Of a stretch of DNA of 64,000 nt, positions 46,261 to 56,869 are shown one piece after another. The notes under the pieces were generated by a model. It was not told where the DNA came from. It did not search any database and worked only from the letters and a program-made list of their open reading frames with translations. A program made the position numbers and the translations under genes. Source of the stretch: Ryuthela nishihirai (taxonomy: Eukaryota; Arthropoda; Arachnida; Araneae; Heptathelidae); the NCBI GenBank assembly GCA_038380435.1, contig JAWZYU010000058.1, positions 744,001 to 808,000 on the forward strand. Reading direction: 5' to 3'. How positions within the stretch are numbered: the stretch's first letter is position 1; the number at the start of each line of letters is the position of its first letter.

Positions 46261-46742
46261 CTACCCTGATCTCGAGTTTCGCTGAGGGGGTGTAAAGGGG
46301 AATCCATTCTCTCTCGTCCAGCGGGTCCTCCGTGGAGTTGCTCGGTCTCGATTTTGCTGCCGGTTTCGTCCTGTTTGGTATCGCGGGTCACGTGAGCGTA
46401 GGGTCGGGGGCGACGCACACTGACGGGCGTAATGGCCCACTCCACCGCACCGCAAAGCACGAGACACCCTGGTGATCCGCCAAGGGGTGCCGCTGTTGCT
46501 GGGGCTGACTGGTATGGCACCTCTCTCGCTGTCCCTCAATCTGGTGGAGGCACTCCCCCAAACGTACTAGATCTGCCTGGATCTGGCACAGCGGAAAGGC
46601 TGCCAACAGATCCTGTAGCTGGGGCAGAGGGTTCGACTCTGTGTTCCTAGCAGGGGTTTCCTCGTCAAGTGCTCGTATGGCTGGCGTTCGTCCGGAGGCA
46701 CGCTCATTGCTCTCCTCCAGTGTAGCTTTTGCTAAAGCCTTC
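46261..46742 (-). pseudogene. Ty3/gypsy gag fragment (minus copy)
   Basis: This matches the plus-strand gag at 38890-39284 from KALAKATLEESNERASG to the zinc knuckle and the region after it. The knuckle here is damaged: the first CX2C is frameshifted around GVGHYARQC. Homology begins at about 46742; upstream sequence differs, so the capsid part is lost. Two frames cover it (46777-46388 and 46539-46261). Confidence 0.8.
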
Positions 46743-48160
46743 TCCTCTACATCTCTTCCCGTTCTTATCTTTGGCACTGCTTTCCCTGCTTTCTGGGCCA
46801 GGAGCTTGTATCTGCACTTCTTCCTTCACTAGTATATTGAACGTCTTGTTAACCGGCTAAACGAAGGTTGGATTACCAAGGGTGTAAGCCTTGCACGTCT
46901 TCGTCTACTCGGTTAACACATAGATATAACATGTAACTGAACACATAACAAATAACTCCTGAGCTAAAGTATACTTAAACAATAACAGAAATCTTATTCC
47001 CCATTTAACTCCCAATATATTACCATTTCTTACCACCGCGATTTTACAGACGTCCGCACTTAATGCGGTGCAACCAATCTTCTGAGCGTCCAACGCTCGA
47101 CAAACAGCAAGGATATTGGCTAAAAGAAATACAACAAGTATGCACTAACATAAATTCACTACTGCATAAACACATAAGTTCCCTAACTAGATAAATGGTA
47201 TATTGAAGTTCAGACCTACTTTGATTAGATGAGGATGCGAAGGAGAACGACCTCGACGACGAGGAGTTGTAGGCAATTCTAACAGAGAGACATGGCCTCT
47301 TCTCCAACGTTAACGTATTTTTCATTGTTTCGTAATGAATTATTCTGTTGCGTACAACACTATTCTACGACTTGGTTTGTTACGTATAACAATAGTGAAG
47401 TCAACGCAATTGATGTCTTAGTTATTTACAAAGTCTTATCTGCGTTGCCAAATGTATACTCAGAAACTTTCAATGAGAGTTAACATGTTTTGGTCTATTT
47501 GTAATTTCTTTTATTTTATGCTTGAGTGTTTCATTTCTGGAGACTCCATTAAAAAACGTATGATACTCAGATCCACAACCTTAACACCCCCCAACATAAG
47601 CACACTTGGGTACGCCTAGTGTTGCCAACTGTCCCGCATCATCAATATTTATCCTGCTTGTCGTACCAAAGCCATATGGGACACCGCATTGACTGATCCG
47701 AGAATACTGTCGATCACATGACGTGCATTAGATCTAATATGAGAAATGAGCCTTAGGGACAGTTCAAACTCCACTTATCTGTGCAACCCCACTCTTTAAA
47801 TAGCTGAGACTCTCTCGAAATTCAGATGAAGAATCATCTAACTAATTTTGGTCAACTGCTCAAAGAGTGATTTTTGCTGTTTATTCATAAGTACCATGTG
47901 CCGACGCAAACTTCTCATCACAAAGATACGATATTCTGACCTGGAAATTATAATTGATATATTGAATTTGAATGGAAAAATTGAATGATAAGCCATTTGT
48001 GGAATGTTGCATTTTTGAGAACAATATTCAAATACTATTGATATGGATTGGAAAATATTAATGGAAAATGAAGGTCTTTGCTATTTTTTGAAATTTGTGG
48101 TAAAAATATGTTCTAAACCATTTTACATTATTATTATTTTATATTAAGTATACCGGGCCC
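46743..48160. other. No gene assigned
   Basis: Near 46840-46920 GTTAACCG and CGGTTAAC form the ends of an imperfect 70-bp inverted repeat. The sequence upstream of the minus gag might be gypsy leader or LTR, but no LTR pair exists to confirm it. Short frames at 46905-47325 (minus) have no recognisable domain. Confidence 0.35.
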
Positions 48161-49673
48161 CAGGCCGGATCTATGGGACGGCGGAGGAGGGAGGGGAGAG
48201 ATGTATAGTCCAACCAGGCAGGTGCGCAAGATTAAGTTTCGGTAGGGGGGTCCGAGAATTCAGTTTGGGGGAGACTCCGGGAATTTAACTTCAGTGGAAC
48301 AGAAATGTTTAGATTAAAGTTTATGGTTAAATTCTACCTTAACTGTGTATTACCGTATTTCTTCGATTCTAAGACGCCATCGATTCTAAGACGCACTTTA
48401 ATTTCAGCACCACCAACAGACAAAAAGTTTTGATTCTAAGAAATAAAAAATAAATAAATTGCTAAAATATATCTAACAAATATTTTTATTATAATAGAAT
48501 TCAATTTACTAACAACAATAGTACTTATTTATCAGTAAGTATTCTATTCATCGCTTCCTTCTGAATCAATATCAGAGTCTGATTCTTCTGAGCCGTCTTT
48601 TCTGCGATTCTAAGACGCCATCGATTCTAAGACGCACCCCGTTTTTAGAGACGTTTATGTGGGAAAAAAGTGCGTCTTAGAATCGAAGAAATACGGTACT
48701 CTCTTGGGATAGGAGGAATATATCGAAATAACATAAAGCCTTTGATATTGTTACAAAGTCATATAATTAAACGAATTAATAAAAACAAAAACATGCACGT
48801 GTAATAAGCAAATGTCATGATGCAAATATTTTGCCTATAAGGAATTAAAAAAATTAATTGCTTATAATGTACCTATGACGTAAGCGGATGTGTGACGTCA
48901 TAGGGGCAAAGCACTGTCTGTGGGGGGTATTATCCTGCGAATACAACTATTAGCTTATTGGCAAATTTGCAGCACGGTGAGGTAGCTTTGATCCTGGACC
49001 TTTCAGTTCTAACTTCATCTGGTATGACTCAGATGTTTGCGCTAAACGAAAAGGAAATGAAGAATAGATAACACGAACGTATTTTGGAGATTGGAGCTTC
49101 TGCAGCAGTTAAAAATTCTTTGATATAATATTAGAGTTGAGTTAAAATTTTTATATTTGATTTTATTGTTTGAGATGGCTTTCGTTAAAGTACCTACTTC
49201 CTACATACGCTCAAAACATACAAAATAAACCTAAAGAATATTGATGTAATCAGTCATTGAATTCGCATTTACTACAATGTGAGATAAAGCGCCAATTTAC
49301 CTACTCAACAAGAGTAATTCCAAAGAAGTACCTAGAAACCCACGCTCCTGAAAAGTTCGTCCCCCCTCCCTTCGAACTTCCAGCTGTCATACTAAATCTC
49401 AAACTTCATTACCGCTTTGAAATCCAAAACACTTGTCTTTACATAATTTTATTTCAGTCTTTAATTTCATGTCCGGCACCAAAATATTAAATTTAAAAAA
49501 ATATAAAATCTCATACTATTTAGTTTGGCAAATGAGAAATCATACACAAGTGAGATTTCCCAAAACTGAATTTTCGGACTCCTCTCAAAACAAAAATCTC
49601 GGACCTCCCGAAAACAATCTCCCTCCCACTGAAACGAAATTCTTGGATCGTCCTGAAGCTAAATCCGGCCTTG
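48161..49673. mobile_element. Possible hAT-like element with long inverted ends
   Basis: The left end CAGGCCGGATCTATGG and the right end (reverse complement CAAGGCCGGATTTAGC) are inverted. Further matches inside, such as GTCCGAGAATTCAGTTTGGG against GTCCGAAAATTCAGTTTTGG, extend the inverted relation for over 100 bp at both ends. No transposase is seen. It contains the TA-flanked MITE at 48353-48696. The 8-bp flanks do not agree well. Confidence 0.4.
48353..48696. mobile_element. TA-flanked MITE with iterated end motif
   Basis: The terminal repeat CCGTATTTCTTCGATTCTAA (left) has its reverse complement at the right end (48672-48696), and TA flanks both. The 14-base motif CGATTCTAAGACGC occurs at about 48364, 48380, 48604 and 48620, and inverted at the right end. 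Iterated motifs at transposon ends are usually transposase binding sites. There is no coding frame. Confidence 0.75.
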
Positions 49674-49923
49674 CGGGCTAACTATCTTCTTTTGAAGGGA
49701 ATACGAACTCAGTGACTGATTGCAATATCCATGTATTTCAGGTTTATTGTCTAAGTTTTAGGGTGTTTATAGGTAGGCCAGTTTTTTAAACTTATTTTTC
49801 ATTTTTATTATACCACAAAAAGATGCAGAAAACAAATCCTGCCCACAAAAGTTTTATTTTATTTTACTCCATTGCAAACAGCGGAAAGAAAGAATTTGAA
49901 ATATTCATAAAATAATTTCACAT

Positions 49924-49990
49924 AAAGTCTCTGCAAGATTAATTTCATACATTTGATATAAATGTATGAAATTAATCTTGCAAAGACTTT
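49924..49990. repeat. Near-perfect 31-bp hairpin
   Basis: The arms at 49924-49954 and 49960-49990 pair over 31 bases with one mismatch around the loop GATAT. The left arm starts AAAGTCTCTGCAAGATTAAT. It is not explained by neighbouring elements. Confidence 0.9.
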
Positions 49991-50342
49991 TACTCTTAAA
50001 AACCTTAATGTTTCAATAATCCAGCTTTAGGAAAAAAAATGAGGCTCATATTGTTTTCAAAAAAATATAGCACTCGATTTTAAACTTTTGCCCAATATTT
50101 TTCTCTTTTGCGTTTGTCTTTAGATTAGAAAAAGTTGATAACTACTTATCTATTCCATGGTATTATGATTTTTCCCAAATGTCAGAGCAATTTGCAAGTG
50201 GATTAAATATTTTGTTTAAATGTTGACCAAAAATTAAGCTGTCTAAAAAACTAATAACTTACTAGATTGAAATTTTATGGGGAGCAAAAAGGGAAAAATG
50301 TCTTTTTTTATATTATATATTATACTAATCGAAAATAGTGTA

Positions 50343-50557
50343 CAGTCGCTCAAAAAAGTATCCGAACGCTATGGTTGATTGCTGAATTCAGAAAAAAATA
50401 TCTGGCAACAATATTTTTAGAAATTAGTGATCTGACAACCTTCGTATCACGTGACACGAAGGTTGACAAATCACTAATTTCTAAAAAAGTCGTTGCCAGA
50501 TATTTTTTCTGAATTCTGTAATCAACCATAGCGTTCGGATACTTTTTTGAGCGACTG
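50343..50557. mobile_element. Palindromic foldback MITE, complete
   Basis: Two arms of about 103 bp are near-perfect inverted copies around ATCACGTGAC. The ends are CAGTCGCTCAAAAAAGTATC and its reverse complement, flanked by TA (50341-50342, 50558-50559). TA flanks suggest mobilisation by a Tc1/mariner-type transposase. Related shortened copies are at 3749-3852 and 29811-29917. Confidence 0.9.
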
Positions 50558-50559
50558 TA

Positions 50560-51589
50560 CGACAAGTAACGTTTAAAAAGCTTTTAAAATATTAATTTCT
50601 AAAGATATAATTTGCCCATTACTTTATGTTAATAGGAGCGTTACTAAATATTTTACTTCCTTATTTCCTTTTCCCCCTACCACACTCATTTGGAAAATTT
50701 GTGAAGTTCTCTATCGCCATGAAGTTAAAACATATAATTCTTAAAATTATCACATTTTTAAATTAAAAAAAATGTTAAAAATATTTTAAGAGAAAAAAAA
50801 TAATGTTACGAAAATATGAATGCCATTTCTCTTCTGATAAAGATATAGTAAGCGTTAAAACAATAATCTGGAAATCGTAAAGATCAACAATCCACTAGCA
50901 GAAATATTTCGCAGTGTTAGACCCAACTTTCTTACAAGCTTCGCTCTTACTCTCCTACCCAGCTTTGCCTCTGGTGGAAATTACTACCGAACTCATACTG
51001 TACAACGGGATGCAAGCGAATATTTTCAGTGACACTTTACAGCACCCCCGAGGAAATGGTTGACGACGCCCCTTTTGCCTACCTCGTTAATCCCTCATTT
51101 GCATTCTCATTGCTAATCGTTCAGAGAGGGAAAGCAATATTGAAAACTCTCGGCCGGTAAGCTGGATCGTGGCGATAGGAATATTCAGACAGCTTGGTAT
51201 CCAAAGGATTAATGGTAGATTATGATGGGCAAAGGGATATACAATGTGGGAGTTGTCGCCTTTTAACTCCGGGGAAGTTGGAAAGCACAACTTTTTTTTG
51301 TTTTAGGAAATAAATACGTACGTGTTCTGGACACGTTTTGTATTAATTCTGGTTTTGGCTAAAATAATTGAATTTTTATAGATTAGAAGCAATAATTTGT
51401 AATATTGCATAAAGTTCCAGGATGATTGATTTTTCTCTTGACTATTCAAATTCTTCAAATAGCATGCATTGAAATACATGATATATGAATTTTGGACATT
51501 CAAATTATCTTTGGTGTCATTTTTCGAAAAAAAATATTTTACAAATGAAGGACATTCAGTATTTCGCTTTGAAAGCTCTCTAAAGAATT
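50560..51589. other. No gene seen
   Basis: AT-rich, becoming more mixed after 50900. No motif-bearing frame. Confidence 0.5.
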
Positions 51590-51850
51590 ATATATTTTTT
51601 CTGAAAAAACATGTTTTGCCCTGAGTGAAACTCGAACCCACGTCTTCTGTATATTTACATGCCAACAACGTTCCCTCTACGATGCGAAGACATTGCCAAG
51701 ATGGGCCTCGCGCAGATCCATCATTCTCCGTGTACGAAAGTTCGCAAAAGATGAACACAACAGCCCGGCGCACGAAGAATTTCTTCTGCGGGCACTATCT
51801 CCAAAAATGAGAGAGAACGTTGAATGCCAGGTGTTCTAACCACTCAGTTA
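51590..51850 (-). repeat. SINE-2 relics (minus)
   Basis: Minus-strand GTGGGTTCGAGTTTCACTCA (box B) with the following CAGGGCAAAACATG at 51645-51608 matches the SINE-2 tail seen at 52120-52160. A second head piece, AGTGGTTAGAACACCTGGCA, lies at 51846-51827 on the minus strand. Confidence 0.6.
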
Positions 51851-52076
51851 TCAGCAGTTTCTTCATTTCTCTCACAATGGTGCCTATAAATCATTACAAT
51901 TTTTCGCGCTCTTGACGCCATCTATGATCGAGAACGATAAATATTTCTATATTTGCCCCAAGGGAAAAATTTGTTGCAATGTTCAAATGTTTCACGTTCC
52001 AAATCACAGATGGCGCTACGAACAGCGACAAAATGGGATAATCTATAGTCATAGTTGTCCGGAAAAAAACTAGCTG

Positions 52077-52161
52077 TTGATGGTATAGTGGTTAGAACAC
52101 CTGGAATGTATTCAGGAGATGTGGGTTTGAATATCGCTCAGGGGGAAACTTATGTTTTGAG
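52077..52161 (+). repeat. SINE-2 copy, split by SINE-1
   Basis: The plus-strand head has box A TGGTATAGTGGTTAGAACAC and box B GTGGGTTTGAATATCG, followed by CTCAGGGGGAAACTTATG. The sequence continues after the SINE-1 at 52494 with TAAAAATATTTCTTTAATTC, like the tail of the minus copy at 51600. Confidence 0.65.
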
Positions 52162-52483
52162 ATTGGGGTGGGAGTGGCTCAGTTGGCAGCATGCCAGGCT
52201 TGTAATCTTCAGTTCCCAGATTAGGGGATAGCGATGGGCTTGGAAAGGTCACTTCCATCAGATGGGATGTTAAGCCGTGGGCCCATGTGTGGGAGAGCCA
52301 TACCCTGTGCACGTTAAAGAACATGCTGGATGGCCGTTATGAGAGGTTACCATCTGTCTCCTAACAGCTGTCCTGTGGGCCCAACCTTCTCTGAGCCCTC
52401 GTGAACATCGTAACCTGGCAATTTAGCCTATTGTGTGCACAAAAGTGCAACTCAGAGATAAAACAACCCAAACAACTCAACCC
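52162..52483 (+). repeat. SINE-1, full-length with target duplication
   Basis: This has a tRNA-like head with box A TGGCTCAGTTGGCAGC and a partly deleted box B, then the body (GATGGGATGTTAAGCCGTGG, CCATACCCTGTGCACGTTAA) and a tail ending AACAACCC plus a few bases. A 10-bp target duplication, ATGTTTTGAG, sits at 52152-52161 and 52484-52493. It is inserted in a SINE-2 tail. Confidence 0.85.
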
Positions 52484-52493
52484 ATGTTTTGAG

Positions 52494-52919
52494 TAAAAAT
52501 ATTTCTTTAATTCTATACTTAGAACTAATCTGTATCTCTTTACTCTTGAGCTTTATAATGATTTGATACGGCTGTATAGCAAGGTCAAATCTGATAGTGG
52601 TAGTGGGAGAAGTCAAGGGGTCATGCCCCTCCCCATTTTAAAACTCCCCATTTTAATATAAGCAAAAAAATTTTAAAACGCTAGTAAAGATATAGACAAA
52701 AGTCATTAAACTTATGCATATTTCATGCATTTTTCAAGAAATGTTTTAAAGAGCTCTAAAAAGGAGGGAAATGGTTAGACTACAATCGAAATACAGTCTC
52801 TTGCCCCCCCCCCCCCCTTTATTTTTTACGGGCTCGTTTGCATCACTTGGCCCATTTTGTTGCATGTTATTAGAAAAGCGGAAACAAAGTAAGCAAGCTA
52901 CAAAACCAGTCACCTTCTG
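52494..52919. other. No gene seen; poly-C run
   Basis: Holds a C-rich run at about 52805-52817. Nothing else stands out. Confidence 0.5.
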
Positions 52920-53116
52920 CGAGGTAAGAACTTGAATGGAAAGCACAAGGAGAGGAAGCTGTTGCCTTTGGAGGAGTCTGATCTCGAAGGATGGTGGTGG
53001 TGGAGGAGGAGGAGGGGGAGACTGGAACAGAAGGAACAGAAGTTGGGATGCTAGAAGAGCCACTTGGAAGAGAACTGGATGCAAGGGGATCTACTTCACT
53101 TTTGGTGACGTGAAAA
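52875..53116 (-). other. Candidate Ser/Pro/Thr-rich exon
   Basis: A minus-strand frame of about 80 codons without ATG runs through SEVDPLASSSLPSGSSSIPT, VPVSPSSSSSTTTILRDQTP and SSPCAFHSSSYLAEG. This composition fits a disordered linker in a eukaryotic protein. A possible donor GAAG|GTGACT follows AEG; no convincing acceptor is seen. It overlaps a GGTGGT/GGAGGA-rich stretch, so low-complexity chance coding is a real alternative. Confidence 0.25.
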
Positions 53117-53160
53117 AATTATCTCGCTGGAAATCTAGTAAGGAAAAAAATGATAATTAA

Positions 53161-53389
53161 TTCTCTATTTCATTAAAATGTAATTTTTTAATTTATTATT
53201 ACCAATTGTTTATATTAACTTCGGATATAGGTAGAAGCGTAGTAGGAAGATAGAGAATAAAGGAATTCAGTGACTTCTTTGTTTATGGATCTTGAAAACT
53301 TATTTTGTGGCCATTCACGTGATGACTTCTGAACAATGAAAAGAGCAGGATGAAAAACGAGTTAAAAAGTTTTAATACACCACTAAAAA
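53161..53389. other. No gene seen
   Basis: AT-rich spacer. Confidence 0.5.
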
Positions 53390-53394
53390 CTACT

Positions 53395-53530
53395 TTCATT
53401 GGAGCTGTTGATGAGACTGGTAAGGTGTTGGTGACAGAGAGAAACTAAAGTGATGAAAATTGGTCAGGCAGGTGGCACTTTAATTCGTTTCACCCTTGAG
53501 CAAGTGTTCCGATTTAATTATCACTGGATT
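53395..53530 (+). repeat. RTE-like LINE scrap
   Basis: The plus strand reads GGAGCTGTTGATGAGACTGG, AACTAAAGTGATGAAAATTG, GTCAGGCAGG and TTGAGCAAGTGTTCCGATTT, matching the RT region just after YADD in copies 1-4, with deletions. It is a fifth, very decayed copy. Confidence 0.7.
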
Positions 53531-53559
53531 AACACTGGACTCAATATTAATTATCACTT

Positions 53560-53908
53560 GACTGAACATAATATATATATATAGCACATTTCCATCATAG
53601 TATAAGGATCAATATCCATCATAGTATAAGGATCAATATCCATTACACTGTAGGAAAATGCTGGTCACACCTGGTCTTGGGTGATCCATGTTTCAAACCA
53701 ATAGTCCTCCGGTTGGCTTATTTACATGGTGTAAATTTTCCTACCACAGAGAATTTTAGGGGACTAAACAATTATAAAAGCATTATTTAAGAAGAATCGT
53801 CTGTTTATAAAAGAAAAATAAATCTTAACCGTTGCTTCTTTTATACAAACACTTACATGACATAGAATGCCCTGATAAAATAAAGTCAACATAGAGAATA
53901 GACAAATA
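53560..53908. other. No gene seen; 25-27 bp doublet
   Basis: CATCATAGTATAAGGATCAA is repeated twice at about 53594 and 53618. The rest is unremarkable. Confidence 0.45.
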
Positions 53909-54052
53909 TTAGCACTCGCCTCTGAAGTCTGAGACCACGAAGTGTTCCAGGTAACTAGTTTGCAATCGCTGCAATGCTTGGATTTCCAAACTCAGTTCTT
54001 CATGGAGAACACTTTCTAATTCGCATTTCTTCCCCAATTCCCGCACTTTGGA
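53909..54052 (-). CDS. Candidate terminal coding exon (coiled coil)
   Basis: The minus strand has a good splice acceptor, a pyrimidine-rich TTTCCTATTCCTTCCAG, directly before TCC at 54052. The frame then reads SKVRELGKKCELESVLHEEL followed by SLEIQALQRLQTSYLEHF and a stop at 53909-53911. The heptad-like Leu/Glu pattern predicts a coiled coil. I cannot name the gene. No poly(A) signal was matched with confidence. Confidence 0.4.
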   Translation of the reverse strand, partial: SKVRELGKKCELESVLHEELSLEIQALQRLQTSYLEHFVVSDFRGEC

Positions 54053-54130
54053 CTGGAAGGAATAGGAAACATTTCTGAAAAGTACTTTAAAGAACCTTAA
54101 GTAGCGAAAACGAATAAAAATAAACTTCAT

Positions 54131-54525
54131 TTCAACATTTCTTAGATTGAGGATTTTTGGTATTTTTCCTAAAATGGTTTCTTAAGTAAAGTTCCTAAAG
54201 TAATCCTTAATAACACTGGTTTACAAGGATTTTATAACTGCCTTTAACTATTTTTCAAGTGCTGATGTCAGATCTGGCCTTAAAAAATGGCTAGCACGCC
54301 ACGTTTTTATGTTATTGGTAATTTTGACTCGTGTTAGAATCTTCCTATACTTAACACTTCCAGGCAACTGGGAGGATACTGGATATTTTACTTTTTGTGG
54401 CTAGAAACACTGATTGCGAAGTGGGAGAAAACATGTAACAGTAATCTAACCTCAGACCGCCATTTGTTGTTTTCATTATAGGAGGAACATGTGCTGTACC
54501 TTGAAGAGTGAATTTTGGCATTTAA
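54131..54525. other. No gene seen
   Basis: No motif-bearing frame or repeat match. Confidence 0.5.
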
Positions 54526-55080
54526 ATGGCACAAAGTCAGCATCGTAAATGTGTTATTGTGCCAGATAAATTTTGTTATGTGTGTGGAAATTATATTTTA
54601 AAATCCCAGGGTCGTTCTCTGACAAATATTGCCTATAACTTGTATTTTGGATGTCATGTTGGAGATCAGGACAAAACATGGGCTCCACATGTGTGCTGCA
54701 TTTCGTGCATTGTTGCTTTGAGTGAATAGTTGAGAAAGGTAAGATAAAATCCATGCTCTTTGCAGTTCCAATGATTTGGAATTAGCCAACTAGTCATTTG
54801 CATGATTTCTATTTTTGTTTAACTAAAGTGTCGTGCTTTTCAAAAAAGAACAAAAGCAAAATACAATATCAAAATGTACTTTCAGTCATAAGGCCAGTTC
54901 CTCATGTAGAAGATATTCCTATACCAACACCTCCAACTAACTGGGAGGAGATGGATTCCCATTCATCAGAGGAAGACTTTGAGGCACATACAGATTCCGA
55001 TCCTACATACACCCCTAAAAAGTTAGATGAGTCTCATCTGATTCAGCAAATGAACTATAAATGATCTTGTTTGAAACCTA
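54526..55080 (+). pseudogene. Cys-rich GDQDK-family gene, broken copy B
   Basis: The plus strand encodes the N-terminal third of the same family as 12255-13467: FCYVCGNYILKSQGRSL, FGCHVGDQDKTWAPHVCCIS, then, after a stop at 54729, MLFAVPMIWN-like residues in another frame. The frame at 54798-55064 gives HDFYFCLTKVSCFSKKN and VIRPVPHVEDIPIPTPPT, then an acidic stretch (SHSSEEDFEAHTDSD). The zinc-binding Cys pattern CX2C..C..CCX2C is complete. It decays after 55064, with LVxDLGL-like residues only in broken frames. Confidence 0.75.
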
Positions 55081-55615
55081 GGACTTTTTGCATGAAAATC
55101 AAATATCAAAATATCAAATATAAAAAAAACAAAACAAATATCAGTGTTGCTTTTCTTCATAAGGGAAAAATTCGTTTTCACCGGTGTCACTGAACAGTAG
55201 TAAATATCCAAAACTTATTGCTGAGGTTTGTACTTTTAAATTATTCCTGCAAATTTTTAGTTAGGCGGATTTTTATGTTACCGAATCGAAGAAGCTTTCT
55301 CATGTAGCTTGTTCCATAGATATACTGATATAATCGCTGAAGTATTTGCTAAATTTTGACGATCACTCCAGCTGCAAATAAAATTTCGATGGATTAGCTC
55401 AGGTAAGTTGAGAGTTGTTATCAGTATATCGATCGAGTGAGACTTATTAAGTGTATTATTTTTATAGTAGCTTAGTGTATGAGTGTATTTTATACTATTT
55501 GTTAAAACTAATATCCCCTACACCATTAACATACATTCATGTTGGACTTGGATGTAGAACCAAAGTTAGATGTTTTACGCACCGTAAGCAGAAACGCAAG
55601 GGTATCAAGGTAATT
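55081..55615. other. No gene recognised
   Basis: The 66-codon frame at 55451-55651 has a basic C-terminus but ends inside the hairpin at 55616. It may be chance. Confidence 0.4.
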
Positions 55616-55693
55616 AGGAATGCTAAATTTAGAAAACAATTCATACGTTGAGGATACTCAACGTATGAATTGTTTTCTAAATTTAGCATTCCT
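55616..55693. repeat. Perfect 37-bp inverted repeat
   Basis: The arms at 55616-55652 and 55657-55693 are perfect reverse complements around the 4-base loop GATA. The left arm begins AGGAATGCTAAATTTAGAAA. Homology stops sharply outside the arms. Confidence 0.95.
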
Positions 55694-56869
55694 TACTTTC
55701 TATAGCATTCTGCCGCGTACAAAATTCATTACAGAATTATTTTTACCCAATGAAAACAACTGACCTTGTAAAGAGTAATGCACACACGTGTACTAACCGA
55801 GAGGTCGCAACGCGAAATAAACGTGATTCATAGGATTCACAACGTGAGTCATAGGATCACACGTTCGCTGGTAAATTGAGGAAAAGACGATTTATAAAAA
55901 CTGTGAGAGCGTTTAGAATTACAGATTTAAAAAAAAAAATGATATCTTACTTTCAAACAATTAGCTGATTTTTCTTCCGAGGAAGAAATAATATTTTGTT
56001 ATAGATTGCTACTGCGTAACATTACTTCGTAGGAAAGAATATTTTGCATCTTGTGGTAAGGATGCAGCGGTAATAAGTATTAGGAATAAAAAGTTTTAAA
56101 CTTGTGACCCAGTCGCGTAACGGATATACGGAAATTAAAAAAGTTAGTTTTATTGATTATTCTTTTGCAATCACTATGTCTTTGAAGTGACTTAGTAGAG
56201 GAATTGGGAGATGATTGAAATTTGTAAGGAAGAGGGAACTTTTTATCTGTGATTCGATGAAAATGCGGAGAATAATAAATTGAGACTCGGCAGAAATAAG
56301 AATTTAACGTAAAATCACTTTTATCATTCCGAAACAAGTCCTGACGCGGAAAGTGCAGTTCAGAATATGTGTGAACACAGATATCTGATGGCAACATCCT
56401 TCAACCCAATGGAGATTAATTTTAATAAGAGAGGCACAACACTTGGAGGTTTAGGGGCGTGAAGGGAAATTTCAAAATGGTTTGTCTTCTTCCGATGAGG
56501 TACATTGTTTATTTACAAAATAGCTGACCAATCATAAAGGGAAGATGGGATGTTTCGATAAGAGGATTGAAAATTATTTCCAAAACATTGTTTCCCTACC
56601 GTATCTCCTGTGATGGCCTGAAACAAAGGGGGGTAGAAATAGGGGTGACAATGCGGTTTAGTCAGAACGGCTGTCAATGAGTGACATCTCTGGACTTAGT
56701 TTTCGGACCCATCTCGAAATTTTTCGACGATCAAGAGTGCCAGTGGGTTTTAATGTTGTAACACATCACGTCTGATATGGAAAGAAAGGGAAGTCGACAA
56801 CATGGCAGGTAACGTAATCCAAGATGACCGTTGCTAGAAATTTCGAGAAGGATTAACCTTTCAACACTA
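55694..56869. other. No gene seen
   Basis: A 105-codon minus frame at 56080-56397 has no motif. The region is otherwise featureless. Confidence 0.45.

Noticed and set aside
46840..46920. Gypsy long terminal repeat or primer-binding site
   Set aside because: An inverted GTTAACCG pair is present, but no second LTR or tRNA-complementary site could be shown.
52936..53160. Gly-rich plus-strand protein
   Set aside because: The Gly run comes from GGTGGTGGAGGA simple sequence; the opposite-strand Ser/Pro frame looks more natural.
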